Below are positions 56,951 through 64,000 of a stretch of DNA of 64,000 nucleotides, one piece after another. The notes below the pieces were generated by a model. The model searched no databases and was not told the DNA's origin. It saw only the letters and a list, made by a program, of their open reading frames with translations. Positions within the stretch are counted from its first letter, which is position 1. Each line of letters starts with the position of its first letter. Source of the stretch: Pseudomonas cannabina. Lineage in GTDB: Bacteria; Pseudomonadota; Gammaproteobacteria; Pseudomonadales; Pseudomonadaceae. The stretch is from assembly GCF_900100365.1 (NCBI RefSeq), contig NZ_FNKU01000001.1, positions 1,178,001-1,242,000 on the forward strand. The letters run 5' to 3'. A program made the translations under genes and the position numbers.

Positions 56951-57403
56951 TTATCCGGTCACTCCTGACTGAAGATGAGGTAGCCAGTCGTCAATGCAGC
57001 CCGAAAGGTGTGCGTAGGTTCGTTCAAAAGCTGACTTGGGGCGACGATAAGGATCGGCTACCTCGGAGGTCGGTTGCCATTTGCCGATCAGGAACGTTTT
57101 ACCGCGCACTTCCGGGGCCAGTTCGAGGACCTCGCCCATGTGCGACTGCTCCATCAACAGGATCAGATCCGCCTGGCGCAGCAGCTCACGGTTCACTTGC
57201 CGCGCCTGATGATGCGCGTGCCGCACGCGGTGTAACTGCAGGACTTCCTGAGCCTGCGGGTCGAGTGGCGCGCCCGACAGTGCGGCAATGCCGGCTGACT
57301 GAATACGCACACCGCAAGCGTCCAGATGTTGGCGTAGCATGGCAGCGGCCATAGGGCTGCGGCAGACGTTGCCTACGCACAGCACCAGCACGTTACTGAA
57401 CAT
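56951..57403 (-). CDS. wzb: Low-molecular-weight protein tyrosine phosphatase
   Basis: Dephosphorylates the Wzc tyrosine cluster so that export can cycle. 150 residues; the P-loop C-x5-R is CVGNVCR (Cys9 to Arg15) followed by SP, and the catalytic acid is in VADPYRRP. It abuts wzc and overlaps the upstream GT2 gene by 11 bases. Confidence 0.94.
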   Translation of the reverse strand: MFSNVLVLCVGNVCRSPMAAAMLRQHLDACGVRIQSAGIAALSGAPLDPQAQEVLQLHRVRHAHHQARQVNRELLRQADLILLMEQSHMGEVLELAPEVRGKTFLIGKWQPTSEVADPYRRPKSAFERTYAHLSGCIDDWLPHLQSGVTG

Positions 57404-58328
57404 GGGTTTTGCCGGTTGCCGATACGATGCGTCGGCTCAGATTGACAATGAAATTACGCGCCAGAATAAGCAGCGTTTGCACTTTGCGTCGCGGGCCAAG
57501 GGCCGCCAGTGACAGGCAGGCGGTCTGCGTCAGAAAATGCTCGTAGAGCACCTGATCGCCCAGACGGTTGTAATAATTGGCCAGGCTCGAGCAGGTCTGC
57601 AGATTCATGTGCACTTTGCATTTGTCACTGCGCATGGAAAATATCCCGCCGGGGTGGCGACGGTAGGCGGCCGGCTTGATCTCGGCGATGAATTTGCCCT
57701 TGCCGTGAGCCCCCAGCAGCGACCACCAGCACAGGTCGTTGAGTGGGGCGAGGCGGATCTGCAGTTCGGGCGGCATGCTGCTGAACACATTGCGAAAGCA
57801 GCTGGTCAGGGTCGAAATACGGCGGGCTTTTTGCATTTCCAGAGCGGAGGCGTCGCTGCGCAACCTGCCGGATAGCTGCAGGCCGTACTCACCGTTTTCA
57901 TCGAAGACGATGGCATCGTGATAGGTGATGACATAGTCAGGATGGCTTTCCAGAAAATCCACCTGCAGTTGCAGCTTGCGCGGGTCGGTCCAGTAATCGT
58001 CGGCTTCGCAGAAAGCGATATAGCGACCGCGCGCCTCGGCAAACAGGCCCGGTACGCAGGCGATGCCTTGGCTGTACTGATTGACCTGCTGATAAAAGGC
58101 CCGAATGATCGTCGGGTGTCGTTTGGCGTACTGAGCGATGAGGCTGGCGGTGCCGTCCGTGGACGTGTCGTCGTGGATCAGGATTTCGTAGTTGAAGCGG
58201 GTCTGCTGGGCCAGAAAAGCATCCAGTGTCTGTGCGATGAAAGCCACCTGGTTGTAGGCCGGGCACACGATGCTCAGCAGCGGCTTCTGCTGCCCGATGC
58301 TTGATATTTTTTTTACGATGGCGTCCAT
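57393..58328 (-). CDS. Glycosyltransferase family 2
   Basis: A 311-residue GT-A enzyme. LLSIVCPAYNQVAFIAQTLDAFL opens the domain, EILIHDDTSTDGT is the nucleotide site, and IAFCEADDYWTDPRKLQ is the D-x-D region with the next conserved aspartate. The C terminus is basic and may sit on the membrane. It ends inside the start of wzb. Confidence 0.9.
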   Translation of the reverse strand: MDAIVKKISSIGQQKPLLSIVCPAYNQVAFIAQTLDAFLAQQTRFNYEILIHDDTSTDGTASLIAQYAKRHPTIIRAFYQQVNQYSQGIACVPGLFAEARGRYIAFCEADDYWTDPRKLQLQVDFLESHPDYVITYHDAIVFDENGEYGLQLSGRLRSDASALEMQKARRISTLTSCFRNVFSSMPPELQIRLAPLNDLCWWSLLGAHGKGKFIAEIKPAAYRRHPGGIFSMRSDKCKVHMNLQTCSSLANYYNRLGDQVLYEHFLTQTACLSLAALGPRRKVQTLLILARNFIVNLSRRIVSATGKTHVQ

Positions 58329-58331
58329 GGC

Positions 58332-59846
58332 TCATGCGCTCGCTTTGCTGAAAAGGGTGTAGATTCTCGACGCCACCGGCTTATGGCTTGCAGCCACCAG
58401 CGTTAGCGTGATGAGTCCGCTGGCGGCCAGCGCGAGCAACAGGCTGATGCGGCTCTGATCGGCAATCAGGCGAAATACCGGCTCGCTGATAGTCAGCCCG
58501 ACCGCGGTCATGGCGCTGATCCGCACGATGTCGGTCAGCCATTGCCGATGAATGTCCGGTGCCAGATGCCGGTGCACGATCATCGGCCAGATGGCAAACG
58601 ACACCACGCGGATGGAAAACCAGGCCAGCGCCGCGCCATACGCACCTTGATAGTGGATCGTGATCACCATGACGGGCACGGTGATCACTGCCGACACCAC
58701 GCTGTACCAGAGGTGCAGACGCATTTGCCCGTAGGCGTATTGCAGGTAGAACTGGAAAGCGCTGGCGGCCATGATCGCGCTGCCCAGTGCGTACCAGCCC
58801 AGAATCGGCTGACTCCAGCGCGCGGCCGTCGCATCCCCGGTCCAGGCCAGGATCAGTTGCCCGCCATGCAAGGCAATGACTGCTGCCAGTGGAAACAGCA
58901 AGGTGCATACGAAGCGATTGGCCGCCAGAAACAGCCTGTGCATGGCGTCACGTCGACCCTCTGCGAGCAGGATGGTCAGGCGCGGCAGCAGCGTCTGAAT
59001 CAGCGGATTGGTCAGCATCATGATGCCGGTGGTGATCAACGCAACCACTGAGAAATAGCCGTATTCGTCCAGCGGCAGCCGGGCGGACAGCAGAGCCTTG
59101 TCGATCTGAGTCAGCACGATCCACAGTACGGCGCTGAGTGACAGGCTGGCGGCAAAGGGCAGAATCGGCTTTATCAGTTGCCAGTCCAGACCGGTCAGCC
59201 TGCGCGGCGCGGGCATCTGTTGCCACGCTTTACAGGCAAATACCAGGGTTTCGATCAGGCCGACCATGACCTGAAACTCAAAAAAATCCCGCGGGTCCTG
59301 CGAGAATTGAATGACCAACAGCAGCCCGCCGAAGTAACGCAGCGTTGCGATCAGCACATTGGCGGTGTTGAGCCAGGCATGCTGTTCGAGGCCCTGAATG
59401 CCGCTCTTGTACAGTGTCGAGTAGAGGCGCAGGGCAATGATCACGCCCATCAGGCCTACGCAGTGGATGACGGTTTCGGGTTGCAGTGTGTTGGCGTTGA
59501 GCCAGTGATGGGCGAGCCAGGGACTCATAATATAAACCAGCAGGCCGCTGAACACCGCCATCGGCAGAAATATCAGTTCGAACGAACGCAGCAACCTGCC
59601 TAGATTGCGTTCGCCCACTGCCGCGCCTTGGTGATGCGCCACCGCGCGTACCAGGCTGGGCGACAGGCCGGCATCGAGCAGTTGCAACCAGGCCTGCAAC
59701 AGCGTGAAGAAACCAATCAGGCCATACGCCTCGGCGCCGAGATGGCTGAGGTAGAAGGGCATGATCAGAATGCCGATCAGCATTACATAGGCTTGCCCCA
59801 TGAAGTTCAGGGCGGTATTGCGCATCACCGAGCGTTTCTCATGCAT
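58332..59846 (-). CDS. wzx: Polysaccharide repeat-unit flippase (Wzx family)
   Basis: Moves undecaprenyl-linked repeat units across the inner membrane. 504 residues with about 12-14 membrane segments and the PST/MATE-like beginning NTALNFMGQAYVMLIGILIMPFYLSHLGAEAYGL. ATG 59846 is five bases after the aminotransferase stop; ATG 59825 is an alternative. It ends three bases before the GT2 gene. Confidence 0.9.
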   Translation of the reverse strand: MHEKRSVMRNTALNFMGQAYVMLIGILIMPFYLSHLGAEAYGLIGFFTLLQAWLQLLDAGLSPSLVRAVAHHQGAAVGERNLGRLLRSFELIFLPMAVFSGLLVYIMSPWLAHHWLNANTLQPETVIHCVGLMGVIIALRLYSTLYKSGIQGLEQHAWLNTANVLIATLRYFGGLLLVIQFSQDPRDFFEFQVMVGLIETLVFACKAWQQMPAPRRLTGLDWQLIKPILPFAASLSLSAVLWIVLTQIDKALLSARLPLDEYGYFSVVALITTGIMMLTNPLIQTLLPRLTILLAEGRRDAMHRLFLAANRFVCTLLFPLAAVIALHGGQLILAWTGDATAARWSQPILGWYALGSAIMAASAFQFYLQYAYGQMRLHLWYSVVSAVITVPVMVITIHYQGAYGAALAWFSIRVVSFAIWPMIVHRHLAPDIHRQWLTDIVRISAMTAVGLTISEPVFRLIADQSRISLLLALAASGLITLTLVAASHKPVASRIYTLFSKASA

Positions 59847-59851
59847 GACCG

Positions 59852-60973
59852 TCAGATGACCCGCGCCATTAGGGAATCAGGGTATCGCGTACCCACGGCG
59901 CTGCATTCTTCGATCAGCGTCTGAATGATCAGGTCCTGATCACGGTCTTGCAGGCCGGGATAGATCGGCAGGCACAGCACGCGCTCGCTCAGGGCCCGCG
60001 ATGCCGTTTGGCAAGGCTGCGGTTGCAGGTATTCAAGGGTGTCCAGTGATGGATAAAAGTACCGTCGAGGGTTGATCTTGCGCAGGTTCAACGCTGTGCG
60101 AGCGCGCAACAATTGCGGCTCATCGCGCAGCGCAACCGGGTAGTAGCTATTGTTCAGCTCACTGTTGGCCGCCGGTTGTTGCAGGTCCAGATAATTCGCC
60201 AGGGACGAGGTATAGCGATCAGCGATTCGCGCACGCTCTTCAAGAATGTTCTCGATGTTATCCAGCACACACAGCCCCATGGCTGCGGAGAACTCATTGA
60301 GCTTGGCGTTGATACCGATGCCGTCGATCCGGTCGACGTCGGCGATACCGAAGTTGCACAGCAGATGCGCACTTCGCGCCAGCTCGTCATCATTAGTAAT
60401 GATTGCGCCGCCTTCGATGGTGTGAAACAGCTTGGTCGCATGAAAGCTCAGGGTGCTGATATCCCCCCGATTGAGCACTGACTGGCCTGCATGGCGCACA
60501 GCGAAGGCGTGTGCGCCGTCGTAGATAACTTTGAGTCTGTACTCACGGGCGATCTGCTCAATGGCGTCGACGTCGCAGGGGTTGCCGAACACATGGGTAG
60601 CGACAATGGCAGTGGTGTCGTGCGCAATGCTGTTTCTGATGTGCTGCGCAGAGATGTTCCATGTGGCAGGGTCTATGTCGGCGAAGATCGGCCTGATCCC
60701 TTCCCACTGCAGGGAACTGCTGGTGGCGACAAAGCTGAACGGCGTGGTGACTGCACTGCCCTTCAGTCCCAGCGCGCGATAGGCCACCTGTAACGCAAGC
60801 GTACCGTTATTGGTCAGAATAATGTGTCTGACCCCGAGATAGTCCTTGAGGCGCTGCGCCAGTTCCTTGGCCAGCGGACCATGGTTGGTCAGCCAGCCTC
60901 GCGCATAGATGCCCTCGACGTAGTGTTTGAACTGATCGATATCGCCCAGATAAGCCTTGGTCACGTTAATCAT
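59852..60973 (-). CDS. DegT/DnrJ/EryC1-family sugar aminotransferase
   Basis: PLP enzyme of 373 residues that puts an amino group on a keto-sugar nucleotide, so the polymer probably contains an amino sugar. PLP lysine Lys181 is in SFHATKLFHTIEGGAI; Asp152 in IYDGAHAF binds the pyridine nitrogen. It resembles the VioA/FdtB branch (3- or 4-amino-dideoxy sugars). It is the first gene of the operon. ATG 60973 has GGAGG five bases upstream; earlier ATGs at 60985 and 61015 lack a site. Confidence 0.88.
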   Translation of the reverse strand: MINVTKAYLGDIDQFKHYVEGIYARGWLTNHGPLAKELAQRLKDYLGVRHIILTNNGTLALQVAYRALGLKGSAVTTPFSFVATSSSLQWEGIRPIFADIDPATWNISAQHIRNSIAHDTTAIVATHVFGNPCDVDAIEQIAREYRLKVIYDGAHAFAVRHAGQSVLNRGDISTLSFHATKLFHTIEGGAIITNDDELARSAHLLCNFGIADVDRIDGIGINAKLNEFSAAMGLCVLDNIENILEERARIADRYTSSLANYLDLQQPAANSELNNSYYPVALRDEPQLLRARTALNLRKINPRRYFYPSLDTLEYLQPQPCQTASRALSERVLCLPIYPGLQDRDQDLIIQTLIEECSAVGTRYPDSLMARVI

Positions 60974-61080
60974 CGAAGCCTCCATGTTTCTCTGAGTCGG
61001 TTGGCGCAGATACACCCTTCATACGTTGTCGACGATCATTACGTGGAACCGCGCGATCAGGCGCTGCATTGCTCCGGGCA

Positions 61081-61091
61081 ATGCTACCGCC
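61081..61091 (-). promoter_or_regulatory. ops-like RfaH recruitment element in the EPS leader
   Basis: On the - strand the sequence is GGCGGTAGCAT, matching the 11-base core GGCGGTAG-N-N-T of the enterobacterial ops element. It lies 108 bases before the first gene of the EPS operon, and the operon encodes an RfaH-like protein. The twelfth base is T instead of the usual G. Confidence 0.65.
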
Positions 61092-61484
61092 ACACCGAAC
61101 GCGTTCAGTAGATTCAAGGGTTTATGAGTCAACAGACATCCGCCGATGCGTTGTACGCACCGTGGAAACAACTAGAACTCTGGGTTGAACTGCCAGCTAC
61201 GTCGATATGACTGCGCCCATCGCAATGCTCCGAGGCATGTGCGTACCAACCAGGACACGTTCGACAGTCCTATATATCGGTGTCATCCGTGACTCTGTCA
61301 AATAATTTCGTCAGCTTTCTGTTAGGTTTTTGATAAGAGGTAAGGGGCACGTTATAAGTGATTGATCTGTATGGGTGTCAAAAAAATATCAACTGCTGGG
61401 CTTATTTGATTGGCACGGTGATGATGCCTCATAGATCGAGTTGTGTTAACAGCCTGAACCAAACGGAGATGCTTGAGATTAATG

Positions 61485-61498
61485 AGTGAGCGTTCACT
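61485..61498. promoter_or_regulatory. Operator-like inverted repeat AGTGA-N4-TCACT
   Basis: AGTGA (61485-61489), GCGT, TCACT (61494-61498). Such short palindromes are typical TetR-family sites. It lies 187 bases before the cysteine desulfurase gene. Confidence 0.35.
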
Positions 61499-61521
61499 TT
61501 ATATTTCTTTTGGTTATATTT

Positions 61522-61540
61522 AAATTCTAAATTAGAATTT
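61522..61540. promoter_or_regulatory. 19-base palindrome upstream of the cysteine desulfurase
   Basis: AAATTCTAA-A-TTAGAATTT, perfect 9-base arms around one base, in an AT-rich segment 144 bases upstream of the ATG. Candidate operator or promoter-overlapping site; regulator unknown. Confidence 0.45.
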
Positions 61541-61684
61541 TTGGTTCTATGTCGGGTGGTGCATTATCTCTTTCATGATCCGTGACGTGATGGCGGTGCG
61601 TCCGATACTCGCGTCATGCACGCACGGAGCGCTGTTTGCTGAGACGAACGGGGTATCCGGACGTTGCCATTCAGAGGAAATCTC

Positions 61685-62878
61685 ATGAAAGATTCAGCGC
61701 TGTACTTTGATTATGCGGCTACCACGCCGGTGGACGAGCGAGTCATCAAGGTGATGGTCGAGTGTCTGGGCATGTGGGGCAATTTCGGCAACCCGGCCTC
61801 CAGCTCGCATGCGTTCGGACAAAAGGCCCGGCTGGCGGTAGAGCAGGCCCGCCAACAGGTTGCGAGCCTGGTCAATGCCGATGCTGCGCAGATCATCTGG
61901 ACCTCTGGCGCGACCGAATCCAGCAATCTGGCCATCAAGGGCGTGGCCCAGGAACGTGCAAAACGCCTGGCTCCAGGCATCGGGCGCGTAACCGGCCATA
62001 TCATCACTAGCCAGATCGAGCACAAGGCGACACTCGATACCGTTCGGCAGCTGCAGGAAGAGGGCGCCGACGTCACCTGGCTGGCCCCGGACGCCGACGG
62101 GCTGATCAGTCCCGATGCTGTCAGCGCAGCATTAAGTGACGACACGTTTCTGGTGTCGCTGATGCTGGTCAATAACGAGCTGGGTACGGTCAACGACATC
62201 GCCGAGACCGGCAAGCGGGTGCGTGAGCACGGCGCGCTGCTGCATGTCGATGCAGCCCAGGGTGCTGGTAAATTGCCGATCGATCTCAGCCAACTCGCGG
62301 TAGACCTGATGTCGTTCTCGGCGCACAAGGTCTATGGCCCGAAGGGCATCGGTGCCCTGTACGTCGGCCCGCGTGCGCAACAACGCGTACTGGCGCAGAT
62401 CCACGGTGGCGGGCATGAATGCGGCATGCGCTCAGGCACTCTGGCCACCCACCAGATCGCCGGAATGGGCGCGGCCTTTGCGCTGGCGGCCGAAACGCTA
62501 CATGCGGATATTCTTGAAACAACGCGGCTGAACCAGCTTTTGATCGAACGCCTCGCGGACATTCCCGGGCTGTGTATCAACGGCAGTCCCACACAGCGGA
62601 TTGCCAATATCGTCAGCCTTACGTTTGGTCACAGTGATCTGGACATCGAGGCGCTGGGCACCAGACTCGCATTTTCCTCTACGTCGGCCTGCAATTCGGC
62701 GAAGAATGCGCCCTCACACGTGCTCTTGGCATTGGGGCACAGCCTGCAAGCGGCGGGTCAGACCATTCGCCTGAGCCTGGGGCGATTCACTCGGGAGCAG
62801 GATATCGAGCGCGCCGCCGAGGCTATACGGGACAGTCTTGCTCAGCCAGCGTTCTGGGCGGTTGCTCAGGCTCGATGA
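61685..62878 (+). CDS. Cysteine desulfurase (class V aminotransferase, IscS/NifS type)
   Basis: PLP enzyme of 397 residues that releases sulfur from cysteine as a persulfide. His113 in QIEHKATLD, PLP lysine Lys215 in SFSAHKVYGPKGIG and catalytic Cys336 in SSTSACNSA align with E. coli IscS His104, Lys206 and Cys328. No iscR, iscU or other Fe-S genes adjoin it, so it is not the housekeeping copy. An aminopeptidase P gene follows after 57 bases. ATG 61685 has a GAGGAA site (61674-61679); the frame is open from 61664. Confidence 0.88.
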   Translation: MKDSALYFDYAATTPVDERVIKVMVECLGMWGNFGNPASSSHAFGQKARLAVEQARQQVASLVNADAAQIIWTSGATESSNLAIKGVAQERAKRLAPGIGRVTGHIITSQIEHKATLDTVRQLQEEGADVTWLAPDADGLISPDAVSAALSDDTFLVSLMLVNNELGTVNDIAETGKRVREHGALLHVDAAQGAGKLPIDLSQLAVDLMSFSAHKVYGPKGIGALYVGPRAQQRVLAQIHGGGHECGMRSGTLATHQIAGMGAAFALAAETLHADILETTRLNQLLIERLADIPGLCINGSPTQRIANIVSLTFGHSDLDIEALGTRLAFSSTSACNSAKNAPSHVLLALGHSLQAAGQTIRLSLGRFTREQDIERAAEAIRDSLAQPAFWAVAQAR

Positions 62879-62935
62879 GTGCTCCATTATCTGAACCGAT
62901 AACAGCCGTCAATTTCCGGTTCAGCAGGAGAGTCA

Positions 62936-64000
62936 ATGAGTACGCAATCCAATGCCAGTTCAGACGTGGCAGAACGTTTGGCGCGAACCCGCGCCTTGAT
63001 GAGGCGGGAGCGCATCGATGCCTGGCTGGTACCTTCAGCGGACCCTCATCTCTCCGAATACCTGCCCGGCTATTGGCAAGGGCGTCAATGGCTGTCCGGT
63101 TTTCACGGCTCGGTCGGTACGCTGATCATCACTCATGACTTCGCGGGTGTCTGGGCTGACAGCCGTTACTGGGAGCAGGCAACCAAGGAGCTGGCCGGCA
63201 GCGGCATTGAACTGGTCAAGCTGTTACCCGGCAAGCCCGGACCGCTGGAGTGGCTGGCTGATCAGGCGCAGGCCGAGAGCGTGGTTGCGGTCGATGGTGC
63301 AGTTCTGGCAGTTGCCTCTTCGCGCACGCTGGCCAGCAAGCTGTATGAGCGGGGTGCCCGGTTGCGTACCGACATCGATCTGCTGATAGAACTCTGGCAG
63401 GATCGCCCTGCATTGCCGACGCTTCCGGTGTACGAGCATTTGCCGCCGCAGGCGTCCCTGACCCGCGTTGAAAAGCTGGCTCAGGTGCGCATGGTCATGG
63501 CCGAGCGCAATGCCGACTGGCACTTTATCGCCACACTGGACGACATTGCCTGGTTGTTCAATCTGCGGGGTTCGGATGTTTCCTACAATCCTGTGTTCAT
63601 ATCCTTCGCTGTCATCGGACCGATCGGCGTCATGCTGTTTGTGGATGCGAAGAAAGTCCCGGATGCCGTACGCTCCAGTCTCGAACATGACGGGGTGAAT
63701 ATCGCCGACTACACGCAGATCGGTGCGACCCTGCGCAAAGTGCCGAAAGACGCCCGGCTGTTGATCGACCCGGCGCGCGTCACCTGCGGTCTGCTCGATT
63801 ATCTGGACAGTGAGGTCACACTGGTCGAAGGACTGAACCCGAGCACGCTTCTGAAAGCGCAGAAGACCGAAGCCGACGCCACTCATATCCGGGAGGCAAT
63901 GGCGCAGGACGGTGCGGCATTGTGTGAATTTTTCGCCTGGCTGGACAGTGCCTTGGGGCGCCAGCCGGTCAGTGAGCTGACTATCGATGAAATGCTGACG
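62936..64000 (+). CDS. Aminopeptidase P (Xaa-Pro aminopeptidase), partial
   Basis: The first 355 codons of an M24 peptidase run to the window edge without a stop. MSTQSNASS is followed by ARTRALMRRERIDAWLVPSADPHLSEYLP, the usual aminopeptidase P opening, and GFHGSVGTLIIT, WADSRYWEQA and LDDIAWLFNLRGSDV, which belong to the N-terminal creatinase-like domains. The metal-binding catalytic domain would lie beyond 64000. A CAGGAG site (62925-62930) precedes the ATG. It is probably cotranscribed with the cysteine desulfurase. Confidence 0.9.
   Translation, partial: MSTQSNASSDVAERLARTRALMRRERIDAWLVPSADPHLSEYLPGYWQGRQWLSGFHGSVGTLIITHDFAGVWADSRYWEQATKELAGSGIELVKLLPGKPGPLEWLADQAQAESVVAVDGAVLAVASSRTLASKLYERGARLRTDIDLLIELWQDRPALPTLPVYEHLPPQASLTRVEKLAQVRMVMAERNADWHFIATLDDIAWLFNLRGSDVSYNPVFISFAVIGPIGVMLFVDAKKVPDAVRSSLEHDGVNIADYTQIGATLRKVPKDARLLIDPARVTCGLLDYLDSEVTLVEGLNPSTLLKAQKTEADATHIREAMAQDGAALCEFFAWLDSALGRQPVSELTIDEMLT

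Larger units (their letters stand above)
60974..61684. other. Divergent control region between the EPS operon and the cysteine desulfurase
   Basis: About 710 bases with no credible gene. The left part holds the EPS leader with an ops-like element and a perfect palindrome GAACGCGTTC (61097-61106). From about 61300 to 61560 the DNA is much richer in A+T than its surroundings and holds two palindromes that probably serve the right-hand operon. Confidence 0.6.

Noticed and set aside
61104..61132. A TTGACT -35-like element upstream of the ops site on the - strand
   Set aside because: No acceptable -10 at 16-18 bases, and the start site would fall almost on the ops element.
62890..62924. Inverted repeat CTGAACCG/CGGTTCAG between the cysteine desulfurase and aminopeptidase genes as a terminator
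   Set aside because: The loop is about 18 bases, there is no T tract, and the downstream gene has a good ribosome site, so cotranscription is more likely.

Overview
The window looks like a chromosomal segment of a plant-associated fluorescent pseudomonad, most likely of the Pseudomonas syringae complex. The reasons are the GC-rich coding style, the mix of pseudomonad operons (inositol catabolism, Mrp antiporter, Ku/LigD, SfnR-type sulfonate regulation), REP-like palindromes and an IS1182-family insertion sequence. Identity is inferred from gene content; no database search was possible.

Layout: 1-9.2 kb is an inositol catabolic operon on the + strand (iolE, iolB, mmsA/iolA, iolI, iolD, iolG, a second TIM-barrel protein and a second Gfo/Idh/MocA dehydrogenase). 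After a repeat-rich 1 kb spacer comes a sugar (probably inositol) ABC transporter (10.3-13.9 kb), preceded by a palindrome that fits the IolR half-site pattern. At 13.9-15.5 kb an IS1182-family element sits exactly in the loop of the transporter operon's terminator. Then follow a DksA paralogue, a chemotaxis transducer, a DUF2235 lipase-like protein, a DUF2789 gene and a conserved hypothetical gene. A six-gene Mrp/Pha antiporter operon occupies 20.9-27.0 kb on the - strand. Next are a divergent DMT exporter/XRE-cupin regulator pair, an FAD/NAD(P)-binding protein, a sulfonate monooxygenase-sfnR pair, the Ku-LigD end-joining pair, PssA, GlpQ and a 2-hydroxyacid dehydrogenase. Then come a ketoacid CoA-transferase/AtoE operon with a divergent LysR regulator, a lipoprotein, a LysE exporter and an orphan FMN reductase.

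46.9-61.0 kb is an exopolysaccharide operon on the - strand: sugar aminotransferase, Wzx, GT2, Wzb, Wzc, an RfaH-like NusG paralogue, a GT2 and three GT4 enzymes, a WcaJ-type initiating transferase and Wza. Its leader carries a sequence matching the RfaH ops element, so the operon appears to encode its own antiterminator. No Wzy polymerase is visible. The right end has a cysteine desulfurase followed by an aminopeptidase P gene cut by the window edge, downstream of an AT-rich region with two palindromes.

The main regulatory observations are: (1) an ops element paired with an operon-encoded RfaH; (2) two sigma-54 (-24/-12) promoter matches, one before the monooxygenase-sfnR pair and one before the FMN reductase 14 kb away, suggesting a split two-component monooxygenase regulon; (3) an IolR-like operator between -35 and -10 of the transporter promoter; (4) the IS element that splits a terminator but carries its own outward terminator.
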